The translations under genes and the position numbers were made by a program. Below the pieces are notes generated by a model that searched no databases, was not told the origin of the DNA, and saw only the letters and a list, made by a program, of their open reading frames with translations. Source: Roseburia sp. (GTDB lineage Bacteria; Bacillota; Clostridia; Lachnospirales; Lachnospiraceae). Taken from it: a DNA stretch of 64,000 bases. How positions within the stretch are numbered: position 1 is the stretch's first letter; each line of letters begins with the position of its first letter. This document shows, piece after piece, positions 33,643 through 42,592 of this stretch. The stretch is taken from assembly GCA_026168605.1 (NCBI GenBank), contig JAPFDX010000019.1:1-64000 (forward strand), given 5' to 3'.

Positions 33643-34233
33643 TTACTTCTTATCTTTTCTGACGATCACCTCGTCGATCAGACCGTATGCCTGCGCTTCC
33701 TCTGCGGACATATAGTAGTCTCTCTCCGTGTCAGCGGCAACCACGTCATATGGTTTTCCGGTATTCTCCGCGAGGATTTCGTTTAATTTCTTCTTGGTCT
33801 TTAAAATATTCTCCGCAGCGATCTGGATCTCGGTCGCCTGCCCTTTTGCACCGCCGGACGGCTGGTGGATCATCACCTCCGCGTTCGGGAGCGCGTAGCG
33901 CTTGCCCTTCGCACCGCCTGCGAGAAGAAATGCGCCCATGCTCGCCGCAAGTCCGATACAGATGGTGGAAACGTCGCACTTGATATACTGCATCGTGTCG
34001 TAAATCGCCATTCCTGCCGTCACCATGCCTCCCGGGGAGTTGATGTACAACTGAATATCCTTATTCGGATCCTCCGACTCTAAGAAAAGGAGCTGCGCCA
34101 CAACAAGGCTTGCGGTCGTCTCATTAACCTCCTCCCCCAGAAAAATGATCCTGTCCTTCAATAAGCGGGAATAGATGTCATAGTTGCGCTCTCCCCTGCT
34201 GGTCTGTTCCACGACGTAAGGTACTAAACTCAT
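33643..34233 (-). CDS. clpP: ClpP serine protease subunit
   Basis: A 196-residue self-assembling peptidase. Catalytic triad Ser98 (GLAASMGAF), His123 (MIHQPSGG) and Asp172 (ERDYYM). Start ATG 34233 has GGAGG 8 bases upstream. Works with the adjacent ClpX. The gap to tig contains a modest hairpin. Confidence 0.98.
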   Translation of the reverse strand: MSLVPYVVEQTSRGERNYDIYSRLLKDRIIFLGEEVNETTASLVVAQLLFLESEDPNKDIQLYINSPGGMVTAGMAIYDTMQYIKCDVSTICIGLAASMGAFLLAGGAKGKRYALPNAEVMIHQPSGGAKGQATEIQIAAENILKTKKKLNEILAENTGKPYDVVAADTERDYYMSAEEAQAYGLIDEVIVRKDKK

Positions 34234-34283
34234 ATTCTTATCCTCCAATTTAATACTTTTTTAACAAATACTTATAAGCTTAA

Positions 34284-34316
34284 ACAGACCGGCCCTAGAG
34301 CCAGTCTGTCTGTTTG
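34284..34316 (-). terminator. Weak hairpin between tig and clpP
   Basis: Minus-strand ACAGACTGGCTCTAGGGCCGG continuing into TCTGTTT can form a GC-containing stem with a short U-run. It may terminate some tig transcripts or mark a processing site; boundaries are approximate. Confidence 0.35.
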
Positions 34317-34334
34317 TGATACTTGACAGGGGAT

Positions 34335-35675
34335 TTACTCCTCTGTTGCCTTCTCTTCTGCTTCTTTTTCTTTCTTGGACTTCGCTTTCGCTCTCTCCTT
34401 TACGTTCTCCATGATCAGATCCACTGCCTTGGTCACGGAAATATCTCTCTTCATGGACTCCTTCTCAGCGTCGCCCATGTACTCTTTGAGCTTATCGGCT
34501 TCCATTCCGTAAGATGCCGCCATCTTCTCAACCTCTGCGTCGATGTCTGCATCTGTGACTTCGATATTCTCTTCCTTCGCGATCTGCTCTAATACAAGGC
34601 TGCTCTTGATGCGTGTCACTGCTTCCGGACGAACCTGCTCTTTTAATTTCTCGATCGTCAGACCGGAAAACTGCATATACTGCTCCATCGAAAGACCGCT
34701 CTGTGCGATCCTCTGTGCAAAATCATTGACCATGTTCTCGCACTGTGTCTCGATCATAGCCTCCGGCAGCTCCATCTCGGACTTGTCGATGATCTTCTGG
34801 ATCGCCTCGTCCTCCTTGGTGCGCTTTGCCTCATTCTCCTTCTGCTCGGTCAGACGCTTCCGCACGTCCTCCTTGTACTCTGCAAGCGTGTCAAACTCGG
34901 AAACATCCTGTGCAAACTCGTCGTCTAACTCCGGAAGCTCCTTTGTCTTGATCTCATGGATCTTAACCTTGAACATCGCCGGCTTGCCTGCCAGTTCTGC
35001 CGCCTGGTACTGCTCCGGGAACGTCACGTTGACCTCCACCTCGTCGCCGGCGTTCTTTCCTACGAGCTGATCCTCAAACGTATCGATGAAAGAGTGTGAG
35101 CCGAGCTCCAACGGATGGTTCTCGCCCTTGCCACCCTCAAATGCAACGCCGTCCACGAATCCCTCAAAGTCGATCACTGCGGTATCGCCGTTCGCTGCCG
35201 GTCTGTCTGTCACGGATACGGTTCTCGCGTTGTTGTTGCGCTCCTTCTCCAGCGCCTCTGCCACTTCCTCATCCGATACGGATGTGTCAATCTTTGTCAC
35301 CTGAACACCTAAGTACTTGCCAAGCTTCACCTCTGGTCTCACTGCAACCTCAGCGGTAAAGATAAACGGCTTGCCGGACTCGATCTGCACGATGTCGATC
35401 GTCGGTCTGGAAACAATATCAACGCCGCTCTCGTCTGCTGCGGACGGATAATTCTCCTGGATCAGTGTATTCGCTGCCTCCTCGTAGAAGACACCTGCGC
35501 CATACATCTTCTCGATCATCTTTCTCGGCACTTTGCCCTTGCGGAATCCCGGAAGGCTGATCTTTCCTTTTTCCTTTAAGTAAGCCTCCTGGATCGCTTT
35601 CTCTAACTCCTCTGCACTCACCTCAATCGTGAGCTTCGCCATGCTCTTTTCCAAGTTCTCTACCTGTACACTCAT
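34335..35675 (-). CDS. tig: Trigger factor
   Basis: A 446-residue ribosome-bound chaperone and prolyl isomerase. The ribosome-docking region has the GFRKGKVPRKMIEKMYG signature (G-F-R-x-G-x-x-P), followed by the FKBP-type PPIase domain (NGDTAVIDFEGFVDGVAFEGGKGENHPLELGSHSFI) and a long helical C-terminal cradle ending in a charged tail (KAKSKKEKEAEEKATEE). AAGGAGG lies 11 bases before the ATG. First gene of the quality-control cluster. Confidence 0.97.
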   Translation of the reverse strand: MSVQVENLEKSMAKLTIEVSAEELEKAIQEAYLKEKGKISLPGFRKGKVPRKMIEKMYGAGVFYEEAANTLIQENYPSAADESGVDIVSRPTIDIVQIESGKPFIFTAEVAVRPEVKLGKYLGVQVTKIDTSVSDEEVAEALEKERNNNARTVSVTDRPAANGDTAVIDFEGFVDGVAFEGGKGENHPLELGSHSFIDTFEDQLVGKNAGDEVEVNVTFPEQYQAAELAGKPAMFKVKIHEIKTKELPELDDEFAQDVSEFDTLAEYKEDVRKRLTEQKENEAKRTKEDEAIQKIIDKSEMELPEAMIETQCENMVNDFAQRIAQSGLSMEQYMQFSGLTIEKLKEQVRPEAVTRIKSSLVLEQIAKEENIEVTDADIDAEVEKMAASYGMEADKLKEYMGDAEKESMKRDISVTKAVDLIMENVKERAKAKSKKEKEAEEKATEE

Positions 35676-35884
35676 TATCGCTGTTTTCCTCCTTAATATA
35701 TATAAATATCATGTACATTTTCCGTTTTTTACAAGCCGCTGCACTCCCTATCCCGGGGGCTGTCACTGTGTCCCGCAAAAAAGGGCGTACTACGACTATC
35801 ACAGTCATTTTAGGATTATAACATAACGATTTGAAAAATACTAGCTTTTTTTCCGCTTTTCTCTTAGAAAACAGTCATTTCGGG
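35676..35884 (-). promoter_or_regulatory. tig upstream region with a -10 element
   Basis: A clear TATAAT (minus strand, 35815-35820) lies about 140 bases before tig, without a convincing -35. The rest is AT-rich leader with a GC island (GCCCCCGGGATAGGG) and no recognised riboswitch or ORF. Confidence 0.4.
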
Positions 35885-36154
35885 CTATGCACGCTCCCTG
35901 ATCGTCACATGAACGGTCTCGCCCGGCTGCTTTCCAATCTGTGCGCGGATATCCTTTCGCAGTCCAATGATGTGGTTTATGATCTTCATCCGCACCAGAC
36001 TTCCATCGTAGGGCACGCCGTCGAACGTCGCGTGTACCTTCACGCGCCCTTTTCCAAACTCCTCCTTCACATCATACGGAAACTCAACATACGCGCCGTC
36101 GATATCCGGTACCTTTTGGATCACGGCGTCAAATTCATATACCTTTTCATTCAT
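35885..36154 (-). CDS. DUF1905 domain protein
   Basis: An 89-residue beta-rich protein matching the DUF1905 pattern: [48 protein letters not shown], ending in HVTIRERA. Function unknown; the domain often occurs with YdeI-like proteins. ATG at 36154 overlaps the end of the NUDIX gene by 8 bases, so the two are translationally coupled. Confidence 0.85.
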   Translation of the reverse strand: MNEKVYEFDAVIQKVPDIDGAYVEFPYDVKEEFGKGRVKVHATFDGVPYDGSLVRMKIINHIIGLRKDIRAQIGKQPGETVHVTIRERA

Positions 36155-36620
36155 AAGCGCTCTCTCCTCCCCACAGCTTCGTCTCGACCAGTCTTTCGCC
36201 CTCATACCGCAGCTTCAGTGAAAAGAACGGCGTCTCCGTCTGCAGCAGGCGCAGAAAAACCCGGTCGCCCTCCCAGACGGGAAGCTGCGCGACCTCTGCT
36301 TTTGGAATCCACACCAGCTCGCCCTCCGCGCACTCCTTTAATTCTCCCTCATAGCCGTCCGCGGTGAACAGATGCATATATTCCGTCTCCCATTCATCCG
36401 ACACAAAGGTCACGATCCCACGGAAGCGGTACTGCGTCAGCGTCAAGCCCGTCTCCTCCAAAACCTCCCGCAGCAGACATTCCTCCGGCGCTTCGCCCTC
36501 CTCAAACTTGCCGCCCACTCCGATCCATTTGTCGTGGTTTGCATCGTTTTTCCTTTTTATGCGGTGCATCATCAGATAGCAGCCATCCTTCTCAATATAA
36601 CACAGCGTCGTAAGCTTCAT
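36147..36620 (-). CDS. NUDIX hydrolase (MutT/8-oxo-dGTPase-like)
   Basis: A 157-residue NUDIX hydrolase. The box is complete: [24 protein letters not shown] with the catalytic REVLEE. N-terminal [23 protein letters not shown] and VGGKFE resemble 8-oxo-dGTP diphosphatases that sanitise the nucleotide pool, but NUDIX substrates are hard to assign by eye. GGGAG 6 bases before ATG. Overlaps the DUF1905 gene. Confidence 0.88.
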   Translation of the reverse strand: MKLTTLCYIEKDGCYLMMHRIKRKNDANHDKWIGVGGKFEEGEAPEECLLREVLEETGLTLTQYRFRGIVTFVSDEWETEYMHLFTADGYEGELKECAEGELVWIPKAEVAQLPVWEGDRVFLRLLQTETPFFSLKLRYEGERLVETKLWGGESAYE

Positions 36621-36640
36621 AAAAATCTCCCTATTTTTCG

Positions 36641-37423
36641 TCAGTTCTGCTCGGACCTTTCTATATGTGCCCGGATTTCCTGCTCATGCTCCTGACAAAA
36701 CGCATAGCCTTTCCTCATAAACGTCCGTATATCACAGCTTTTGTACAGCCTGCCTATCACGTCGGTCACCAGTTCGCCGCCTGCTCTCATATCAAAGAAA
36801 TACGGATAGATACAGCCTCCCTGCTCCCGCGGAAAATATGGATTGAGCGATGAGAGCCGTTCGTCCGTCATAATGCTCTCCACAACCATCTCACTCAAAA
36901 TCCATTTCAGAGAAGGACATTCGTATTCCTCATAGCTGTCCGAAAACACCTGATTCCACACATAAAACCAGACAAAATGGATGATTTCATGGATTGCCGT
37001 CCCGATTGCGCCCCGCTCACTATTAAAGTAGAACACTTCAAACCGTTCTTCGTCCAAAAACCTCGGAGAGACCGGATTCATCGAGACATCGCACCTCATC
37101 TCACAAAAAAGCGGTGCAAGATCCATCTCAAACGCCTCCGACAGCGCTTGCTGTATCTGCTCTCTGTGCCTGTTCCAGTAAGCTTCGTACACCTGCACCT
37201 TTCGGTCGATCTCAGGTTCTGCCTCCCCGTACACAGCTTTCAGAACCTCTGTGATGTAGCGTTTACGCTCGTTACAGCTTAGCTGCGCCGCATATGCCTT
37301 GTCAAGCTGTGGATAAAACCTGTATAACGAATCTGACCAGAAAGCAGTCTCCTCCTCCCTCTGGAAGTGTAAAATGCTCGTGATCATGGTGTCAAATCCC
37401 GGATTTCGAAAATATAGATCCAT
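36641..37423 (-). CDS. Putative HExxH metalloprotein of unknown function
   Basis: A 260-residue soluble protein. The only strong motif is AIHEIIHFVW with His145, Glu146 and His149, a zincin-type zinc signature; acidic residues about 30-40 positions later (LSEMVVES) could supply the third ligand. No signal peptide, so cytoplasmic. ATG at 37423 has GGAGG 6-7 bases upstream. Located in a run of small single-enzyme genes (GNAT, NUDIX). I do not recognise the family; a peptidase role is inferred. Confidence 0.65.
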   Translation of the reverse strand: MDLYFRNPGFDTMITSILHFQREEETAFWSDSLYRFYPQLDKAYAAQLSCNERKRYITEVLKAVYGEAEPEIDRKVQVYEAYWNRHREQIQQALSEAFEMDLAPLFCEMRCDVSMNPVSPRFLDEERFEVFYFNSERGAIGTAIHEIIHFVWFYVWNQVFSDSYEEYECPSLKWILSEMVVESIMTDERLSSLNPYFPREQGGCIYPYFFDMRAGGELVTDVIGRLYKSCDIRTFMRKGYAFCQEHEQEIRAHIERSEQN

Positions 37424-37436
37424 GTTTTCCCTCCTG

Positions 37437-37934
37437 TCATTCCCTCTCCATCGCAATGATCGTGTAATCTTTCTGCTTCGTCTCCTCTCCCGTTGGTGCA
37501 AACCCGTGTTTTTTCCAAAATTCATATGCTCTGCGGTTGCCCTTGATACAGCCAAGTCTTACCTTTTTCATTCCGGCGCGATGCAGCGCCTCCAAAATCT
37601 CCCGCACAAGCGCTGAACCAACGCCACCGCCCTGCCTTGCTTTTTCCAGCATAAACCAGCCGATAAACGCCGTCTTTTCCACGGGATAATCCAGAATCAA
37701 ATCTAAAATTGCAAGCAAACTCGCGCCTTCCCAAAAGCCGACAAAATATTTATCTTCCAAATCCTTGCCCGGCGGCAGCACCGTGATGACCTCCGTCAGA
37801 TTCTCCGGCGTAGGCTGCAAATTCATATGCCTGTAATAATCGGGATTCCCACTGCAAAGCTTGTAAACTGCCGGGATATCCTCATTTGTAATTTTCTTTA
37901 CCCGATATTGTTTTGATAAGTCATACAGATTCAT
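37437..37934 (-). CDS. GNAT-family N-acetyltransferase
   Basis: A 165-residue GNAT fold. The acetyl-CoA site shows as ARQGGGVGSALVREILEAL (motif A, R/Q-x-x-G-x-G/A) and the final MKKVRLGCIKGNRRAYEFWKKHGF (motif B). GGGGG-rich ribosome site before the ATG. The substrate is unknown. It lies just upstream of the HExxH gene with a 13-base gap, probably one transcript. Confidence 0.88.
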   Translation of the reverse strand: MNLYDLSKQYRVKKITNEDIPAVYKLCSGNPDYYRHMNLQPTPENLTEVITVLPPGKDLEDKYFVGFWEGASLLAILDLILDYPVEKTAFIGWFMLEKARQGGGVGSALVREILEALHRAGMKKVRLGCIKGNRRAYEFWKKHGFAPTGEETKQKDYTIIAMERE

Positions 37935-37953
37935 TTTGTTCCCCCTTTCTGCC

Positions 37954-38883
37954 TTACCTCAGGCAGTTCATAACGACGCTGATCATCATTTCCTTTTCCT
38001 GCGGATTGGACTCCGCGATCATAATGGTCAGAGCCACCAGCGTGTAATCCTCGATCAGCTTTGTGCCATCTGAAAACAACGCGCCGTTTTTATCCAGAAA
38101 ATAAAGAAACATCGCAGCGGCAATGCGCTTATTTCCATCAAAAAAGCTATGGTTCTTTGTCACAAAATAGAGCAGATTTGCCGCTTTTTCCTCAAGTGAA
38201 GGATATACCTCCTGCCCTCCAAAGGTCTGATAAATACTGCCGATACTCCCTTGAAAGGAAGCATCCTTTTCTTTTCCAAATAAATCAGATGCATCCCCAA
38301 ATCCCATGCTGTCAATGACCTCTCTGCATTCCTCATACGTTAAGCGATAAGTACTTTCATTTCCTTTTGGGCGCTTCATTGTCTGATGATCGTAGGAGTC
38401 CAACAGCTCCAATGCCGTGCTGTACCTTTCGATCACCGACAATACCTGCCGGCTGTCCAGCGCATTCTCCGTTCTTTTCATGATCCGTATCACCTCGCCA
38501 AGCTGACTGATACGGTTATTATTGACTGCATACCCTTGTAAAATGTACTTCCTTAAAACGGAATTTGCCCATCTTCGGAACTCTACGCCCCGCTTTGATT
38601 TCACACGGTAACCAACGGAAATAATAACGTCGAGACTGTAATGCTCCACATTCCTTACAACTTCTCTGTTTCCCTCCCGTTGAACTATCGCAAAATTTGC
38701 GACAGTTGACTCATCGAGTTCTTCTGTAAGCGCATTTTTCACGTGCTTCCCGATCGTTTTTACATCTCTGTCAAACAGTTCTGCCATCTGCATACGCGTC
38801 AGCCAGACCGTCTCGTTCTCCACCACAACCGGCAGAGAAATCCCCTTATCCTCTGTCTCAAAAATTACAATTTCATCCCGCAC
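37954..38883 (-). CDS. RhuM-type protein with C-terminal Fic/Doc domain
   Basis: A 309-residue two-domain protein. Residues about 1-130 match RhuM virulence-protein/KilA-like modules (EIVIFETEDKGISLPVVVENETVWLTRMQMAELFDRDVKTIGKHV; SVGYRVKSKRGVEFRRWAN). The C-terminal half carries the Doc-type Fic motif NHSFFDGNKRIAA (His245, Asp249, Lys252, Arg253), which transfers phosphate or AMP to proteins. Start is GTG at 38883, supported by AGGGGGAAGG upstream; no in-frame ATG fits. Family members occur in accessory regions and act in phage defence or toxicity contexts, but the function is not settled. No antitoxin-like partner is adjacent. Confidence 0.85.
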   Translation of the reverse strand: MRDEIVIFETEDKGISLPVVVENETVWLTRMQMAELFDRDVKTIGKHVKNALTEELDESTVANFAIVQREGNREVVRNVEHYSLDVIISVGYRVKSKRGVEFRRWANSVLRKYILQGYAVNNNRISQLGEVIRIMKRTENALDSRQVLSVIERYSTALELLDSYDHQTMKRPKGNESTYRLTYEECREVIDSMGFGDASDLFGKEKDASFQGSIGSIYQTFGGQEVYPSLEEKAANLLYFVTKNHSFFDGNKRIAAAMFLYFLDKNGALFSDGTKLIEDYTLVALTIMIAESNPQEKEMMISVVMNCLR

Positions 38884-38923
38884 GTACCTTCCCCCTTTTC
38901 TCTGATGCGCGACCGCTTCCCCA

Positions 38924-39397
38924 CTAACAGTCCGTCTCTCCTGCCATCTCACGGATCTGCGCAAGCGGAAGCTGTGTTTTTTCCGCTGTCTGTTCTGCGG
39001 TCATCCCCATATTTAAAAATCTGCGCGCCACAAAGTTCATCGACTCGCCGACCTCGATCACGTGTCTGTCGGGGTCATACAGCCGCACCACCCGCTGCCC
39101 CCAGTCGTGTTCCATAGAGTCGTTGACATAAGAGACGGACGGCTCCTGCTTTTGCAGACGCGCAAGAAATCCGTCCATATCATTTTCCTCAAAGTAAAGC
39201 TCCGCATCACAGCCGCCGTAGACAGCCTTCTTTCCGGTAAAACGCTCCCACGTTTTTCTCTCCTGGAGCACCAGTCCCTCCGTCAGGATCACGTTCTCCC
39301 CGAAATCCGTGACCACCGAAAGTCCGAACAGCTCCCGGTAAAAAGCTTTCGACCGCTCGATATCCTCCACAACGATCAGTGTGTTTTTTAATCTCAT
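38924..39397 (-). CDS. VOC-superfamily (glyoxalase/bleomycin-resistance-like) protein
   Basis: A 157-residue paired beta-alpha-beta-beta-beta protein: LKNTLIVVEDIERSKAFYRELFGL is the typical start, RVVRLYDPDRHVIEVGE carries the second-half metal ligand Glu. The last about 35 residues (LNMGMTAEQTAEKTQLPLAQI) form a small helix-turn-helix-like tail seen in some VOC proteins. GGGGG precedes the ATG at 39397. The substrate is unknown. Confidence 0.85.
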   Translation of the reverse strand: MRLKNTLIVVEDIERSKAFYRELFGLSVVTDFGENVILTEGLVLQERKTWERFTGKKAVYGGCDAELYFEENDMDGFLARLQKQEPSVSYVNDSMEHDWGQRVVRLYDPDRHVIEVGESMNFVARRFLNMGMTAEQTAEKTQLPLAQIREMAGETDC

Positions 39398-39406
39398 ACG
39401 CACCCC

Positions 39407-40219
39407 CTACACCAAAATCTCCATGCCTGCATACATCTGTTCCACCGACTCGCCAAGCTCCTCGTGCAAAATCGCATAGGCGCGCTTGCCGGTGCAGTGT
39501 CCGGTAATCACACGCAGGATCCCGGTGCTTCGGATGCGCTCTGCCAGCGCGCGCACCTCCGCCTCCGGCGAAGCAAACAGATGAAATCCTCCAATCAGCG
39601 CATAAATATGCTTTTGCGGGAAGGCGGCTGCCGTCTCGACTATGATATTGTCAGCCCCTCCATGCGAACAACTGTTAAAGATCACCAGTCCCTTTGGGGT
39701 GTCGAGCACAAGGCTCTGCTCGTGCGAGAAATCATCCGGCTGCAAACGACAGCCGCACCGCACATACATCCCCGCCTTTTTCCCGAATTCTCCCAGTCCC
39801 GGCGTGCTGTGCGCAAGAAGATACGCTCCCGGAAAAAGCTCATACGTTCCATCTGCGTATACGATACGGCTCCGGTATTGTGCAAGAAGCCCCTTTTTTA
39901 CTCCGATATATTTATGAAACACCCATTTTTTTGCATAGCAGTTTTCCGCTGCCCCCTTCCGCAGATAAAAGGAAGCGCGCGCATTTTTCTCAAAAAACTG
40001 TCCCATCCCGTTTGCATGGTCGTAATGTGCATGGGAAAGGACTGCATAATCGATTTCTTCGAGTGCAATCCCAAGCGCCGCCGCATTCTCCGCAAACTTC
40101 CCTCCGGCTCCGGTATCCAGCAGAATTTTCTTCCCTTCCTGCTCGATGTAGACGGACAGTCCCCATTCCGGCTGTAACTCACTCCGGGAAATATTATCAA
40201 TGATTATTTTTGCGTACAT
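39407..40219 (-). CDS. MBL-fold metallohydrolase
   Basis: A 270-residue metallo-beta-lactamase-fold enzyme. Metal ligands: HAHYDHANG (His63, His65, Asp67, His68), NSCSHGGADN and TGHCTG. The overall pattern (GLSVYIEQEGKKILLDTGA; YALIGGFHL) matches the subgroup related to dihydropterin-aminobenzene-phosphate synthase-like hydrolases. GGAGG-type site before the ATG. The upstream GNAT gene overlaps its start by 16 bases, so the two are coupled. Confidence 0.88.
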   Translation of the reverse strand: MYAKIIIDNISRSELQPEWGLSVYIEQEGKKILLDTGAGGKFAENAAALGIALEEIDYAVLSHAHYDHANGMGQFFEKNARASFYLRKGAAENCYAKKWVFHKYIGVKKGLLAQYRSRIVYADGTYELFPGAYLLAHSTPGLGEFGKKAGMYVRCGCRLQPDDFSHEQSLVLDTPKGLVIFNSCSHGGADNIIVETAAAFPQKHIYALIGGFHLFASPEAEVRALAERIRSTGILRVITGHCTGKRAYAILHEELGESVEQMYAGMEILV

Positions 40220-40761
40220 TCTGCACCTCCATCAACTGCCTTCACATAAACCTGACACGGATTCCACGCATCCCACAGCGTCGGGAAGCACTCAAGCTCC
40301 CGAAAACCCATCCGCTCATAAAACGCGTTGGTGCTGTCATACTCCGCATAATGCCCCTTCTGCACCGTCTTTACCTGCAAAAACTCATACCCGTGTCTGG
40401 CTGCGTACCGCTCTGCCGCAAGAACAAGCGCTCTGCCTATTCCCACTCCGTGAAATTCCCTGCACACGCCCATCACAAAAATTTCTGCGGTATATGGACT
40501 TGTCTCCTTCAGCGCAAGAAATCCAACCGTCCTTCCCTTGCTCTGACACCTCCAGAACGGAAGGCTCCTGCAGCCTTCGATATACTCTTTCGTGCTCTCC
40601 GGCAATCCGAACCACTCCGACAGTCCCGCCAGAATCTCCGCTGCAACCGCTGTCTTTTTTGCAGGATCTGTCACACACTCCACAGCACCCGTGTCCGCAA
40701 AAGCCACATTTCTCTCCACTGCTGCCCCGCACAGCTTCTCTCGTTTCTTTCTCTCCTCCAT
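40204..40761 (-). CDS. GNAT-family N-acetyltransferase
   Basis: A 185-residue acetyltransferase: FWRCQSKGRTVGFLALKETSPYTAEIFVMGV, then the CoA-binding REFHGVGIGRALVLAAE and the final NAFYERMGFRELE. Substrate unknown. AAGGAG 6 bases before the ATG. Overlaps the MBL-fold gene by 16 bases, suggesting linked function or simple gene packing. Confidence 0.88.
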   Translation of the reverse strand: MEERKKREKLCGAAVERNVAFADTGAVECVTDPAKKTAVAAEILAGLSEWFGLPESTKEYIEGCRSLPFWRCQSKGRTVGFLALKETSPYTAEIFVMGVCREFHGVGIGRALVLAAERYAARHGYEFLQVKTVQKGHYAEYDSTNAFYERMGFRELECFPTLWDAWNPCQVYVKAVDGGAECTQK

Positions 40762-40777
40762 ACCTTCTCCTTATTTC

Positions 40778-42574
40778 CTACACATCCGCAAACTGCTGCA
40801 TATAAAGCTTATAATATGCGCCTTTTTTCTCCATCAGCTCCGCAGGCGAGCCCTGCTCCAAAATGCCGCCCTGATCGATCACAAAGATGCGGTCTGCGTT
40901 CTGTATCGTTGAAAGCCGGTGCGCAATGACAAAGCTGGTGCGCCCCGCCAGCAGCGCCTCAATCCCTTTTTGCACCAGAAGCTCCGTATGCGTGTCAATG
41001 CTCGACGTCGCCTCGTCCAGAATCAGGATCTTCGGCATCGAAACCATCGTGCGTGCAAACGCGATCAACTGCCGCTGCCCGATCGAAAGCCCTGCGCCGT
41101 GCTCGCGCAGCTCTGTGTCATAGCCCTTCTCCAGCTTCATGATAAAGTCATGCGCGTTGACCGCCTTCGCCGCCGCGATCACTTCCTCCTCCGTCGCGTC
41201 CAGCTTTCCGTAGAGGATATTCTCGCGCACCGTCCCGTGAAAAATAAAATTGTCCTGCGTCATAACGCCCATCTGCTTTCTGAGACTGTGCATCGACACC
41301 TTGGTCAGGTCATAGCCGTCGATCGAGATCACACCCTCCTCAATATCATAAAAACGGCTGACCAGGTTCACGATCGTTGTCTTACCCGCGCCCGTCGGAC
41401 CGACCAGCGCGATCGTCTCGCCCGGCTCTACAGTAAAGCTGACGTCCGAGAGTACCTTCGTCTCCGCCGCAGTTCCCTTGTCATAGGTAAAACTCACATG
41501 GGAAAACTCCACCTTTCCCTGAATGTCCGGCAGCTCGGTCACGTCCGGCGCATCGACGATCTCCGCCTCCGTGTCCAGTATATCAAAAATGCGCTCCGCT
41601 GCAGTCAGATTCGTGACCAGACTGTTATAGAAATTACTCAGGTTCATGATCGGATTCCAAAACATATTGATATAGGTTCCAAATGCTACCAGAAGTCCGA
41701 CCGACACCTGTTCCACACCCAGAAAACGTACCCCGACCAGATACAGCATCATCGCGCCGATTCCCCAGCAGAAATCGATCACCGCGCCAAACATATCCGA
41801 GAAACGCACCGCAGCCACAAAGGACTGCTGGTGCTCATCCGTCAGTCTCCCAAAAATCCCGCGCGTCTCCTCCTCCGCACCAAAGCTCTGCACCACGTTC
41901 ATCCCCGCAATATCCTCGTGCACATAGGCATTCAGATTCGATGATTTTTTCCGGAAAATCTGCCAGCGCTTATGCGACACCGTCTGCACAAGCCAGATGC
42001 CTGCCATCATAAACGGGATCGTACTGAGCGCCGCGAGCGCAAGCCGCCAGTCCTTGATGAGCATGATGACCACCACGCCGATGACTGTCACAAACTCGGG
42101 AATCAGTGTCGTAACTGCATTGACCAGTACGTCCTTTAAGGAATTGACGTCCCCGATGACGCGCGCTAAAATTTTTCCCGTCGGTCTGCTGTCAAAAAAG
42201 GAAAACGACAGCGTCTGAATATGCTCATATAGTTCCTGACGGATCGTGAGCAGGATTTTATTCGACACGACAGACATCACATACATCCGGATCTTGACCG
42301 TGATGATAAAAATAATATTTAAAACCAGTGCAAATATCCCAAGTCCCAATAACCCCCGCAGATCGCCATCCGCAATATAGTGGTCGATCGCCTCCTCGAT
42401 CAGCAGCGGATTCGTCAGCGAGATCGCCACGGTGACGCCCATGCACAGCAAAACCGCAAGCAGGATCCCCTTATATTTTAGTAAATAAGAAAACAACCGG
42501 CGCAAAATTTTCTTTTTGTCCGCGCCCTCCATCAGTTGTTCATCTTCTCTGTATGAATTCACAGCCAAAGCCAT
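40778..42574 (-). CDS. ABC exporter half-transporter, partner B
   Basis: A 598-residue fused permease-ATPase with six N-terminal membrane helices. Walker A GPTGAGKT, signature LSIGQRQL (Gly to Ile, non-canonical), Walker B ILILDEATSSID with the catalytic Glu, and a switch His in VIAHRLST. It pairs with the product of the preceding gene. Its Walker A/B with the partner's LSGGQ should form the active site, whereas its own LSIGQ faces the partner's degenerate Walker B. Such heterodimers (BmrCD, LmrCD type) export drugs or lipids. AGAGAGG upstream of the ATG. Confidence 0.94.
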   Translation of the reverse strand: MALAVNSYREDEQLMEGADKKKILRRLFSYLLKYKGILLAVLLCMGVTVAISLTNPLLIEEAIDHYIADGDLRGLLGLGIFALVLNIIFIITVKIRMYVMSVVSNKILLTIRQELYEHIQTLSFSFFDSRPTGKILARVIGDVNSLKDVLVNAVTTLIPEFVTVIGVVVIMLIKDWRLALAALSTIPFMMAGIWLVQTVSHKRWQIFRKKSSNLNAYVHEDIAGMNVVQSFGAEEETRGIFGRLTDEHQQSFVAAVRFSDMFGAVIDFCWGIGAMMLYLVGVRFLGVEQVSVGLLVAFGTYINMFWNPIMNLSNFYNSLVTNLTAAERIFDILDTEAEIVDAPDVTELPDIQGKVEFSHVSFTYDKGTAAETKVLSDVSFTVEPGETIALVGPTGAGKTTIVNLVSRFYDIEEGVISIDGYDLTKVSMHSLRKQMGVMTQDNFIFHGTVRENILYGKLDATEEEVIAAAKAVNAHDFIMKLEKGYDTELREHGAGLSIGQRQLIAFARTMVSMPKILILDEATSSIDTHTELLVQKGIEALLAGRTSFVIAHRLSTIQNADRIFVIDQGGILEQGSPAELMEKKGAYYKLYMQQFADV

Positions 42575-42592
42575 TCACCTCTCTTTTCTTTT

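Noticed and set aside
36641-37555. Longer start for the HExxH protein
   Set aside because: The extra 44 residues overlap the end of the GNAT gene and are Arg-rich; the ATG at 37423 has GGAGG.
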